From NCBI RefSeq assembly GCF_051020955.1, contig NC_135018.1, forward strand, positions 10,369,439-10,433,438: a stretch of 64,000 bases of DNA, read 5' to 3'. This stretch comes from Megalopta genalis. Lineage: Eukaryota > Arthropoda > Insecta > Hymenoptera > Halictidae. Below are positions 49,464 through 59,676 of this stretch, piece after piece. Under the pieces are notes generated by a model. That model made no database searches, was not told where the DNA came from, and saw nothing but the letters and a program-made list of their open reading frames with translations. Position numbers and translations under genes: made by a program. Numbering within the stretch: position 1 is the first letter of the stretch; every line of letters starts with the position of its first letter.

Positions 49464-51438
49464 GTTTGGCAACAATGTCAGTTGTCCACGGGGAAAAATC
49501 TTGGTAACCTTAAAGTCGGCGGAAAAGGATCGTTCGATTCGCCATCGGCAGGTTCGCGGCCAGAAAAGAAACGTGATCAAGGTGCAGAATCGAGTCGAGT
49601 CGCTGACAGGGCCGACAGCTGATCGGTGACCCGACGGTAGCTCACGCGGGGACAACGTCTGTCAAAAACTACCGATTCGTGTCTCTGGCTCTCGGGTGTC
49701 TGACAGATAAGATAGCGGGCAGAGCCACGGGAAAACGAAATTCGGTACAAAGGTTTAAGTTCGACGGTTGGACGGTTGCGGCAACGCGGTTCAACGCGGT
49801 TCTAGCAGCGCACCACGCAAGCGGTCATTCGCGAAAAAATCAATTCGCAGTGACGTGCAACATGTATGTTGAATATGTATGGGGACACGGCTCGATGACT
49901 GACCAGGAATCATGAATCGTTCGCGATCGTCGCGTCGTCGTGCGACTTTACGATGTCGCGCGGTGTCACGACGATCGGAGTAGACGCCGGCGCAAAATTC
50001 ATCCGTCGAACGCGAAACAACCGTTTGTTGTAAATCGTGTACGGCCATTTTGCTAGAACCTGTCACGTCTGGTTGCCGTGAATTTTCCAGCGAATCCGAG
50101 CCGCCTGTCCGACCGCCCGTGAAACGCGACCGTTTTCAACGAACCAAAGTCGGCTGACCACTCGATACTCACTTCTTTTTGTCGGAGTAGCAGTAACGGA
50201 AAGGGATCCTTCGAGATCGGAAAAATCACGAGAAAACCGGACGAACACAACCACCGAAGAACTACTCGAGATAACTTCTACGACAGAACTGTCTCGCAAG
50301 GTGGCGCCTGCGAGAATCTTCGATTCTAACGCATGCGTCAAGTATCGATGTCACGAACCTCCTGCTCTGGTGATGTACGCGCTTCGGTCGCCCTCGAATC
50401 TTTTAGGGACTTTTTCATTTCTCACTACATATACAGAACGTATTTTAAATATTCTTGCTTCCAACAAATTAATCACACCAATTGTTTATCATTATTCATG
50501 TAACCATTACCGAATATGTACACATATTGCCCTAAGAACAGTAATAGTTGTTATAAAATATTACAAATTCATCTCGCTCTTATTGGCTGTTCATTTAAGA
50601 TTAGGAATAAATCTTAAGGCAGAGATAAAAGGATACAGCCCAAAAAAAGTTATACATATATCGCGTTGAAGTGGTGTTTCAAGCTTATGCAATTTGTGGA
50701 CATCAATCGTATTATGTATAATTCTGGGTTCATACGAACAACAAATATAACTATAAAATTAAATTTATAATTGATAGTTAATGAACTTAATGAAATTTAA
50801 TAAAATATTTACGCATATTGTACTTAATCGAATAAAATCTTAAACAAGAAAGGAGTTTTTTGTTTAATTGCAAATTTAAATAAATGTGAATTTGTATTTA
50901 TACAAATTTCGCGCTCTAATGCTTATACATATATATACATGTACGTAGTTGCATTTATATACATAAAATGTATATATACGTATTATATGTATGAACATGT
51001 ATAAAACTAAACATTAAAATATTATTTATTAATTTTATGGAATAACGTTTTGAATTAAGACTGCGAACGTAACGTCACGATAATTTTCGTATTTGCTTTG
51101 AAAACAGAATTAATTGAAAAATTAATCGGTTGAAGTTTTTCACAGATGCCGCGATCTCAGAGGACTTTTATTACACATATGTGTGTGCTACAACTGCTAC
51201 ATTTAGAGTGTACATTTTCTAGAACGTGCTAGAATCTAGAAGTAGAAGTTTTTCCGATCTGCAGGCAAAGAAACGTTGTTTCAGTGAATTTGACTTCTTA
51301 TTCCTATCGAAGATAAGAAGTGTTACGATTCTCTCTTCAACTTGACGTATTCGTGTTTTTTATACGACATATAGTGTTAAACTAAAATAGATCAAATTTA
51401 AAAAAAGATTTAACCATTTAATTAAAATAAAATTAGAA

Positions 51439-52741
51439 ATGTCACAAGAAGCATTGCTACAATTACATTGCTACAATCGTGGTTGTGGGAAGAAATTCGA
51501 TCCTAACAACAACAAAGAAGGTCTGTTGTTCAATTTTATGTAAAAATTGCAGAAACATTTACCTGAATGATAACATACAATTAATTGAGCTTTTTATTCC
51601 TTTAATATTTCAATCTTATTTCATACTCCTGTTTTCAGACGATTGTATTTATCACCCTGGCACTCCAGTATTTCATGATGCTTATAAAGGATGGTCTTGT
51701 TGTAATAAGAAATGTACAGATTTTACAGAATTTTTAAATATTAAGGGTTGCACAAAATCATGTCACTCCAACATAAAGCCACCAGAACCACAAAAAACTG
51801 CAGTCGATAAATCTAAGACTAAAGAAGTAATAGAAATTATTGCTCAACCTCTTAATAATGGACCTTCGCTAAAAAGGCCTCCTTTTGACACTCCACAAAT
51901 TACTTTGACGCCAACTATATCACCTGTGTTGTTAGAACAAATTAAAGGATTAAAGTCACTAGAATTAGGAACTGTATCGGAAGCCAACATTCAAATTGGA
52001 CAGGCTTGTACAAATAATGCATGTAAAGCTACATATAATGGGCCTGAATCTAATAATGAAGTTTGTAACTATCATTCTGGTACTCCTATCTTCCATGAAG
52101 GTATGAAATATTGGTCCTGTTGTCAAAAGAAAACTACAGACTTCTCCATATTCTTGGAACAAGCTGGGTGTGTGCAAGGTGAACATAAGTGGATTTCCAA
52201 GGTAAAACAAATATCTTCATTATGTCATACTTGTGAAACATTGAAATATTTTAATCATTATTACTTTCTTTTTAGAATACCGGTAAAAAGAAAGAATGTA
52301 GATTGGATTGGCATCAAACAGGGACATTTGTTGTGGTTTCAGTTTTTGCTAAAAAGTATCTGCCAGATTCATCCACGGTTAAGTTGAATCCTATACGTTT
52401 ATCCGTGGACTTATCTTTTGCGGAGGATAATTCAAGATATTCTCGCGATTTAGAATTAAGAGGAGTACGTATATGAAATTTCAAAATCTGAAACAATCAT
52501 TTAGTAGAGTATCACACAACATTTTATTCTTACAATTTTATGTTTGCAGATTGTTGATATTGCACAAAGTAGTGTTAGTATGCTTCCTACTAAAGTAGAA
52601 ATCAAATTGAGGAAGTCGGAATGTGGTTCATGGCCAAAATTATATTTCCCTAGAGTAGATAAGACAGAAACTGAAGAAAATGTTAATAATGATGAAACCA
52701 TTAATGCACAAATGGAAACTGTTGATCTCAGTGATCTTTAA
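51439..52741 (+). CDS. CHORD: CHORD and CS domain co-chaperone (morgana/CHORDC1 type), complete
   Basis: Exons 51439-51520, 51639-52201, 52276-52464, 52550-52741; all GT-AG and in phase, 341 aa (human CHORDC1 is 332). The start codon follows an AT-rich leader and gives MSQEALLQLHCYNRGCGKKF. CHORD I (about 10-72) and CHORD II (about 165-228) each carry the Cys/His zinc pattern: CYNRGCG...YHPGTPVFHD..KGWSCCNKK, and CTNNAC...YHSGTPIFHEGMKYWSCCQKK. A CS (p23-like) domain follows (about 235-320: CRLDWHQTGTFVVVSVFAKKY..., VEIKLRKSECGSWPKLYFP) and an acidic end. The family binds HSP90 in the cytosol and restrains ROCK2 and centrosome duplication in animals. The neighbour Lis-1 is divergent. No damage is seen. 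Confidence 0.95.
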
Positions 52742-52998
52742 GCATATACATACATATGTATAATTCATTAAGAGTACCATTATGACATATGTGCTATGTT
52801 ATATTTAAGAACGATATTTTAATTTTAAGATGTAAAGCAATATTATTTTCTTAATGTTGTCGGAATTATGTTTCCAGAAAGAAAACTGGGTATTCGTAGT
52901 ATTTACTTTATTTTCGTAAGAAAAGATATTCAGAAAAGTCTTATCACTAAACATTCATATTTAATGTGTTATCTCTTATTTATAATTTCCCCAAAGTC

Positions 52999-53004
52999 AA
53001 TAAA
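52999..53004 (+). terminator. candidate polyadenylation signal of the CHORD gene
   Basis: AATAAA about 260 nt after the CHORD stop codon, in AT-rich sequence. Confidence 0.4.
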
Positions 53005-53199
53005 TCACTTACGACTTAATCTATATTTTATTATATATAAACAAAAAGTAATTATACCCAAGAGCAAATGAGAGTGTTTTCAGTGTTTCGTCCAGTATAG
53101 TGCTGCCACAGATGAGATATATGCATACTACATACATATATGGGATACCTCGCATGGTATACCTCGTTTGTAGTGGCTACACAGTGACAGCGTTTCTAT

Positions 53200-53670
53200 C
53201 GCAGACTTAGGATCCGTACAGCATTGCATGCAATGTTTTTTTTGCCTCAGAATCTGAATTACCGCCACTGTAGAAAATGTCAGTGTTAGGATCCGTACAT
53301 AGACATTGCATTTTATGGGCTTTTCTGTCTCAGCTTTGGAGGGTTCTAGTGCACCCTTACCATTTCACGTCGCGATCAACGTTACCGGTAGTCCACAAAA
53401 AATAGGCACGTTAGCAAGAAGCGAATATCCTGTATATTTCATTTCTACTACGAGTGCTGAATATTATTTGGAGGCAATAAGTGTATACGGCACGAACATT
53501 TCAGTTGTTGTAAAAGTAATTTAGGTTTTTTTTGTAAGCTATCTATTTGAAAGACTAAAATTACATTTGCAACTACTCAGTATATATATATAAAATTCGA
53601 GACTTTCGAGCTTGTAGCTGAAAATTCAGAAGAGATTGCACAACCAATATCATATCTATAATTATAGCAA
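53200..53670 (+). repeat. dispersed repeat, copy 2 (blocks permuted)
   Basis: It has ACTTAGGATCCGTACAG...ACTGTAGAAAATG (53205-53280), a partial second copy of TTAGGATCCGTACA (53287-53300) and, 300 bp on, TTCGAGACTTTCGAGCTTG...GATTGCACAAC (53597-53650). The same blocks occur in the opposite order at 19026-19200. The short frame between them is not recognised. Confidence 0.65.
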
Positions 53671-53768
53671 AATATTATTTTATAAATATCATAACCTTAT
53701 TTACGAAGTAGAAGTATACAATTTTATTATTATTCGTGTTATTCGCATTTAAACCATTTACTTCACAG

Positions 53769-53992
53769 CAGGGATGACGAAAAATAGATTTTTCTCATGT
53801 AATATAGAATTTAATAAGTAAACTTTTTTTGAAATATTAGTTACATACGGATATTACGTTGTTAAATATATTTGAAATGCTATTTATACGTATAACAAAA
53901 AAAGTTTATTTGCCAAATTCTGTATTACATGAAAAGATAAAATTGCTTATAGTCTATTTACTACTTAAAAAATCTATTTTTCCCCAGCTCTG
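53769..53992. mobile_element. hAT-type MITE
   Basis: A 224-bp element with ends CAGGGATGACGAAAAATAG and CAGAGCTGGGGAAAAATAG. Further inverted similarity extends inward (CATGTAATA.AGAATTT, AAACTTTTTTTG). The flanking 8-mers CTTCACAG and CTTCAAAA match at 6 of 8, compatible with a decayed 8-bp hAT target duplication. Confidence 0.72.
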
Positions 53993-54171
53993 CTTCAAAA
54001 TCATTAGCTCGATGTAATTATCGATTTCGAATCAGTTGTTACGTCAGCTATGTGAAGTTAACGTGTTGCGTAGGTTAGGTTAACATTGTAAGGTAAGATA
54101 ACACACAGATATATAAGAGCGTATAGATATAAGACATATTTTATAAGTAAACTTAATTTATCCTATTCATT

Positions 54172-54173
<2 letters not shown>

Positions 54174-54220
<47 letters not shown>
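54174..54220. repeat. (AG)n microsatellite
   Basis: A pure AG run of about 47 bp. Confidence 0.95.
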
Positions 54221-54224
<4 letters not shown>

Positions 54225-55560
54225 GCGTAGAAAGCAAGTTAGTATAAGTTCAAGTGTCTGTTTGAATTTCGCGCCGTTGATTTGGACGGCACTCTCCAAA
54301 CGTCGCCACGTTTCCATTCGCTTCTTTCACCGCCATCACGCGCCGTTCCCTTGGCTCTGTAAGCCCGCCGGTCCGTAACACTGTCAAAGTCTTGTCTCGA
54401 AATTTTCGAGTCCTTACACATCTCAGTTAAATACATTCTTTTAATAAATATTCAATTAGGTAATATTTATTACCTTTAATTTCATGCTGTTTTTTTTTAA
54501 ATTAAGAACGTTATGAACTCTTTTTTTTCAACACTTCTTCCTTTTTACTTAAATAATTTTTCATAGTTTATTAAACAGCCTACATATGAGGTGATTGCTT
54601 TCAATTTCGAAAATGGTCCTCAACTAATAAAAACATTTATTATACATTTCAGATGAAATTTTTAAATACTCACATTCACATTTTGTTTTATATTTTTCTT
54701 TTGTTGTTGAACTGCCCTTGATTGATCAAACCACGAATAAAATAAATTTTTATCTTTTTTTTGGCCGCACAAATAACTTTTAAATATAAGTAGCGTATTT
54801 TTCGAATCTGTTCGTTTCGCTCAACCAACATCGAACGCCCGCCGATTGTCCTAGCAACATCGCGATGCTAAGGCTCGTGACAACATCTACATACGTACCA
54901 GGCTCGGTCTATGCTCCAAGGCCGACCAAGGCCGAATCATTCTTACATTTGATTACATTGGAGTGTTCAAACTGCGCGTGCCGTGCTCGCAGCGTGCCAG
55001 GCCGGCCCGGCATCATCTAAACGTGTTCACACTTGCAGACAGGCCCGGGCCAGGCTTGTTACGTGCGCGAGTTATACTGTACCAAAACAAAGCGAGATGG
55101 AATTTCCTGATTCTTTTCGGCTTTCAATTCGTAGTGTTAACATATTTTTCTGTACGAGTATAATACATTTATTTAACTTTTATTTCATATAATTAAACCG
55201 CACATGTGTTTTTCTATTGCAAATTTATAAATTAGACGATCATTTCGATTCGGAGGGTGTATAAGTTACAAAAATAAAAATTTCGTCTAGGATGACGTTT
55301 CACTGGTTTCCTAAAATATTGAAGTTAATATTATATAAAAAGTATATTTATATTTTTCATAAGAATCAATATAATCTTACAAAAATTATATTGTGTTTGT
55401 GGTCTTATTTTAATCAGAAAAAGCTCACGATTGCATTAGAAAAAAACCCATTAAGAAATAGTAAAACATAAAGAAGTTACACATTACGTTATTATTTGTC
55501 CTTCATTTGCTGTCCTTTTCTACGTTCGGAAAAGATAAAATCGAACTCCGAAATCTCGGT

Positions 55561-55803
55561 CTAAAGCACTTCAGTCCCGAGGTCATCGGTCTTGCCTGGC
55601 ACCACGCTCACGTATGCACGCACACGTACGTCGCGTGGGGTTAACTCACGGGAGTCCGTGAGTACCGATCGGCTGTTGTGATTTCGAAGGTCACTCCGAA
55701 ATTGTAACGTATTCGCGGACTCTCCGGTCGTTAATCCTTCCAGAACGACGCGCATTTCCTGGTTTCTTACCATACGACCGACAGTATTTTGTGTCGGCCG
55801 CAA
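55561..55803 (-). other. isolated GC-rich open stretch, unrecognised
   Basis: An 80-codon minus-strand frame whose GC content stands out from AT-rich surroundings on both sides. It includes a short perfect hairpin (CTCACGG, GAGT, CCGTGAG). No domain is recognised. It is most likely a fragment of a transposable element rather than a gene. Confidence 0.25.
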
Positions 55804-55974
55804 GATACATATCTGTCATAGCTACATTTAATTAATGAAATTACATAAGTCCTAATAAAAAAATAATTTTTCACTTTAATAATTTAATACAGTGTAATAA
55901 ATTTTGAAACACTTCTCTAAATAAAGTCCTACGACACGGTGAGGGCAAAAATATACAGTGCTTCATAATCTTCC

Positions 55975-56221
55975 GTGTTTTGTTTCCGAGCCTGTCCCTA
56001 TATCTGTGCATGTCCCTATTCCTGTGCCAGACCCTATTTCCGCGCATGTCCTTATTCCTATGCACGTACCTATTTCCGTGGCTGTCCCTATTTTTGCGCA
56101 TGTTCCCATTTCTGCACGTGACCCTATTTCTACGCGTGTCCCTGTTTCTGTGTATGTCCCTATTTCTGCGCGTATCTCAATTCTGCGCGTCTTTCTGTTT
56201 CTGTGCCTGTTCCAATTTCTG
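55975..56221. repeat. 18-bp minisatellite, about 13 units
   Basis: Units near TGTCCCTATTTCTGCGCA, with a half-period of about 6-12 bp in places. The unit length is a multiple of three, so frames stay open on both strands (VPISVHVPI-type repeats on plus, RNRDMHR-type on minus). I read these as artefacts. Confidence 0.85.
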
Positions 56222-57303
56222 TGACCAATGAGAAGTATCTATCAAGGTATTGAAGTTTTCGAATAATTGGTTTTACAAAAAACAGTTTTGGTATAAAAGA
56301 CATTATATATCGTAATTAATTTTTTTCGTAAGTGAAATAGTAGGAAAGATTTTAAGGTCAAGTTAATTTTCCTAAGTTTTTATTCATAACACAATAATGT
56401 TTTTGAAACAAATTCAACGGCCTGGTACATATCATTCAATTTATTCCATATAATTTTACGTCAAAAGTTTGGAAATATTTTTCTATTGCTTCAAATTAGA
56501 CGAAAACCTTTGTTTTTACGACGGATTCATGGACATGACAAGTAAATGAGAAATGAAATTAATGTTTCATCGCAATCACATAATAATGAAACTTTAAATG
56601 AAGTTCTCAAAAATACCTTAAACGAATGGGATTTAGATTAGGATAACTGTAATGTGTGTATTTTGTGACTGATTCCCTGTTTTTCTCACACTTTGCAGGT
56701 AAATAAACAATAAAAAAACAATTTAATGTCAAAATAAGTAATAAATTATGAATATTTCACATATAAATGTAACAAATTCTTTTCAGTTGCTAATAAAAGA
56801 TACGATCAATTGTAACTTTAAAAAAGTATAAAGCGATTGTAAAATTTTATTCTTAATACATGACATTTTTAATGTAGTGGAATCGTTTGAACCGCTCGAA
56901 GCAATTCGAGCTACTCGATTCTTTCGAGCCGCTCGGTTTTACCAAGTACATACATATTCGACTCAGCTCGGTCCGGATTTCGAACCGCTCGAACCGCTTA
57001 GTACGGTGCATTGGATTTCCAGTCTACTCCATACCTTGTCTATGATAATACATTGGGTGCCATGTCTGCTCTTATACTTCGTCTGTGCTAATACCTTGCA
57101 CGTGCCTTTGTGTCGTTTGACGTTGCTGTCTATGGTAAGGCTTCCCTCAGGAGGTGTCGCCATCTTAAGGAACGGAATTTTTAATGTATTCCGAAATTCT
57201 GCCGCTCTGCCGGCAATCTGAAAGGTCGCGTTAGTGTTAGCTGTCGCGTGGTGCATGCGCGTGTTCGAAACTCTGGGTTTCCCGGGACGATCACCTTTTT
57301 TAT

Positions 57304-57375
57304 TCAGTTAATTCGATTGTCATTATCATTGCCGAAGTTAATATTCTACGTGAACAGTTTGCTAGTACGACGGAG
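57304..57375 (+). promoter_or_regulatory. candidate transcription start and non-coding first exon
   Basis: A TCAGTT initiator match at about 57304 is followed 65 nt later by a consensus 5' splice site (CGGAG then GTGAGT). Upstream DNA is CpG-richer. No coding exon that it would join is visible in the window, so this is weakly supported. Confidence 0.25.
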
Positions 57376-59177
57376 GTGAGTGTTTTCCCGCGTGAGTGTG
57401 CTTTCCATTGGATCAGCGATTTGTTAATTGCAATGCCACAGCGGTAACATTTTGTACGTTTGGTAAGTCAGCAATTCAATTATTTTGGCAAGAAACTGAA
57501 AAATAAATATGCACTTCAATAACAATAATATTTGCGACAAAAGCTAACGGACTGAAACGGTGAATCGAACACGAATACAGGGATAGGTTTCGGTGAAAAA
57601 TATGCGCTCGGATTGTGGTTAAAAATGCGATGTATTTCAACGTCAATTATAATAATAGACTTAAAATCGATGGTTAGTGAACATTTTGCTTTAGAATGCG
57701 CGTTTGACAGTGTACAACTACTATCGGTAGTATTGGTGCAACATATAATGTTTTATCACGTACGATAATGTTATTATTGTACACATTGTGTGTAAGTTTG
57801 ATACAAATTTCGAACGTAACGGGCGGTCGTTTCGAACTGTTTTGATGAACTAACAATGAACATGTTTAAAGGGGATCATGCGAGTCTACATAGACGGAAA
57901 GTTGACTAACCATCGAAAGTAAACGTGTGTATAGTGGAGATAAAACGCGTGTAAAAAGGAAACATAAATTAGTGTAAATGAACAAGGCTAAATGCGAACG
58001 TTGAATTATGATTTGATTACACAATAGTATGAATATTAGTTGTATGTGTAACTCGCCGTGGACAGTGGTGCACGATAAATCCGTTAAGTGGGACATGCGA
58101 ATGCATCGATTGGTGTAGTATCGGGAGCGAGATAATGCGATTGTCGAAACACGAGAGGCGGGTATCGATGGTTTTCTTGCGCGAGCTGTTACTCGTTCAA
58201 GCCTGATCTATCCTGCGACAAACAAAACTGCAACGAGGCGCGAAGACGAACTACTTAACCCCTCATAACTTATTGATACATATGTTATACTAGTTTCGAC
58301 GAAAGGTTATGATATTATAAAAACACCATTATGAATGGACACTAGTAACATATGGGTCTGTAATCTTCTGCAACCTATTCTTTTACAGATAAAATGCGGC
58401 CAATTAATCCTTATTAATTAATCGTTAATGCAGAACAGAATCAAATTTCTCGTCACTGTAACACTACACTAAAAATGTTTCCAACATGTCAATATCTACA
58501 GTTAGTTTTTAAATGATCACTAATCACTTCTGGTGTTAATTTTTTGCGATTATCATTGGCAATGAATTTTTTCAATACAATACAAATTAATCTGCTTGTA
58601 GATTAGTGGCAAATGAGACATATAACAAGCAGCGTTTTAGATTGCACAACATGGGAAATCATTCCCTGAGCAGAACTCCTTTTCCCGCCCTTCATCAACG
58701 ACCAATCCCGATCCCTGTTCCATAGAGCAGTGATCAACAAGCAAAATTAACTAGACAGTTAACATGTTTATGCTTCACATACTTTCAAGCATTAACAGTC
58801 ACCCGCCATTCGTGTTTCTCGGCTTCTTCGCGCGTTCAAAGCGAACGTGACCCCACCATCGAGAACGTGACGTCTCATTTTTCACGAGTTTGCGTTTCCC
58901 GCACAGAAACGTTAGCCTTTATCGCGACCCGAGTATACGGATCTCGGGCAAATTTATTCGAGGAATAAAGTTTGCCCGTGTCGAATAAACATACGCTTGG
59001 GTTAATGTATTTTGAACGCTGTCGTTTAATATTGGAGCGAGTCATACATGTAGTGTCACACAACTATTTGTTTAAGAAGCATTGATAATTGTAATATTAG
59101 AGCGTTGCCATATTCATCAGGATGCTTGTGTATAGATTCACGGATCCGTACGTATTTGTGATTGATTTTAAAAATAT
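57376..59177. other. intergenic
   Basis: I see no gene, repeat or transposon I can support. The short open frames at 57.7-58.1 and 58.9-59.3 kb have no domains. Confidence 0.45.
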
Positions 59178-59676
59178 ATATTCCATCATACTTGTTACAA
59201 GAAGTTATATGAACAAAGCTTCTATAGTATATGATCCAAAAAGCAGGTTCTGTTTTAAATAGGGGACAAATGAATTTCAATTTTCATAGATTTTTACAGA
59301 AACCAGCGTGAGGAATAAATTCAATTTACCAAATAGAAAATGCTTTATGGTAAAAATAGAGCAGAAATGTGTCATTAATGTTTGAAAATATAATCATGCT
59401 TTTTCTTTGATTTTAAAAATATATAAGAAAGCATGATAATATTTTCAAACATCAATGACATTTCTGCTCTATTTTTACCATAAAGCATTTTCTATTTGGT
59501 AAATTGAATTTATTCCTCATGCTGGTTTCTGTAAAAATCTATGAAAATTGAAATTCATTTCTCCCCTATTTAAAACAGAACCTACTTTTTGGATCATATA
59601 CTATAGAAGCTTTCTTCATATAACGAAGTTTTATACAATTCTCGATTATCGTCTTGTAACAAGTATGATGGAATAT
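59178..59676. repeat. long near-perfect inverted repeat (fold-back)
   Basis: Left arm about 59178-59406 and right arm about 59425-59676, with roughly 20 bp between them. The arms differ by only a few bases plus one 28-bp segment present only in the right arm (about 59628-59656). The arms contain, on opposite strands, the same coding end (ASIVYDPKSRFCFK, then TAG) and the following AATAAA. RNA across it would form a hairpin of over 200 bp. Confidence 0.9.
59509..59514 (-). terminator. candidate polyadenylation signal within the fold-back
   Basis: Minus-strand AATAAA, 52 nt after the TAG at 59566-59568. It is duplicated in the left arm as AATAAA on the plus strand (about 59314). Confidence 0.4.

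Larger units (their letters stand above)
46735..51438. other. divergent interval between Lis-1 and the CHORD gene
   Basis: It contains a (GA)n tract (46748-46790), which is the polypyrimidine tract of the Lis-1 splice acceptor on the minus strand. It also has CpG-rich patches at 48.1-48.5 and 49.2-50.4 kb, and AT/TATA-rich sequence at 50.7-51.1 kb. The CpG patches are the likely promoters and non-coding first exons of Lis-1. No protein-coding gene is supported; the open frames at 48.0-48.5 and 49.2-49.7 kb follow base composition. Confidence 0.5.
53993..57303. other. intergenic, repeat-rich
   Basis: It holds an (AG)n tract (54174-54220), a GC-richer patch at 54.83-55.08 kb, an isolated GC-rich frame (55561-55803), an 18-bp minisatellite (55975-56221) and a cluster of TCGAACCGCTCG-like motifs (56880-57000). 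No gene is supported. Confidence 0.5.

Noticed and set aside
55975..56221. CRISPR-like regular repeats
   Set aside because: Contiguous 18-bp units without spacers in a eukaryotic genome; a minisatellite.
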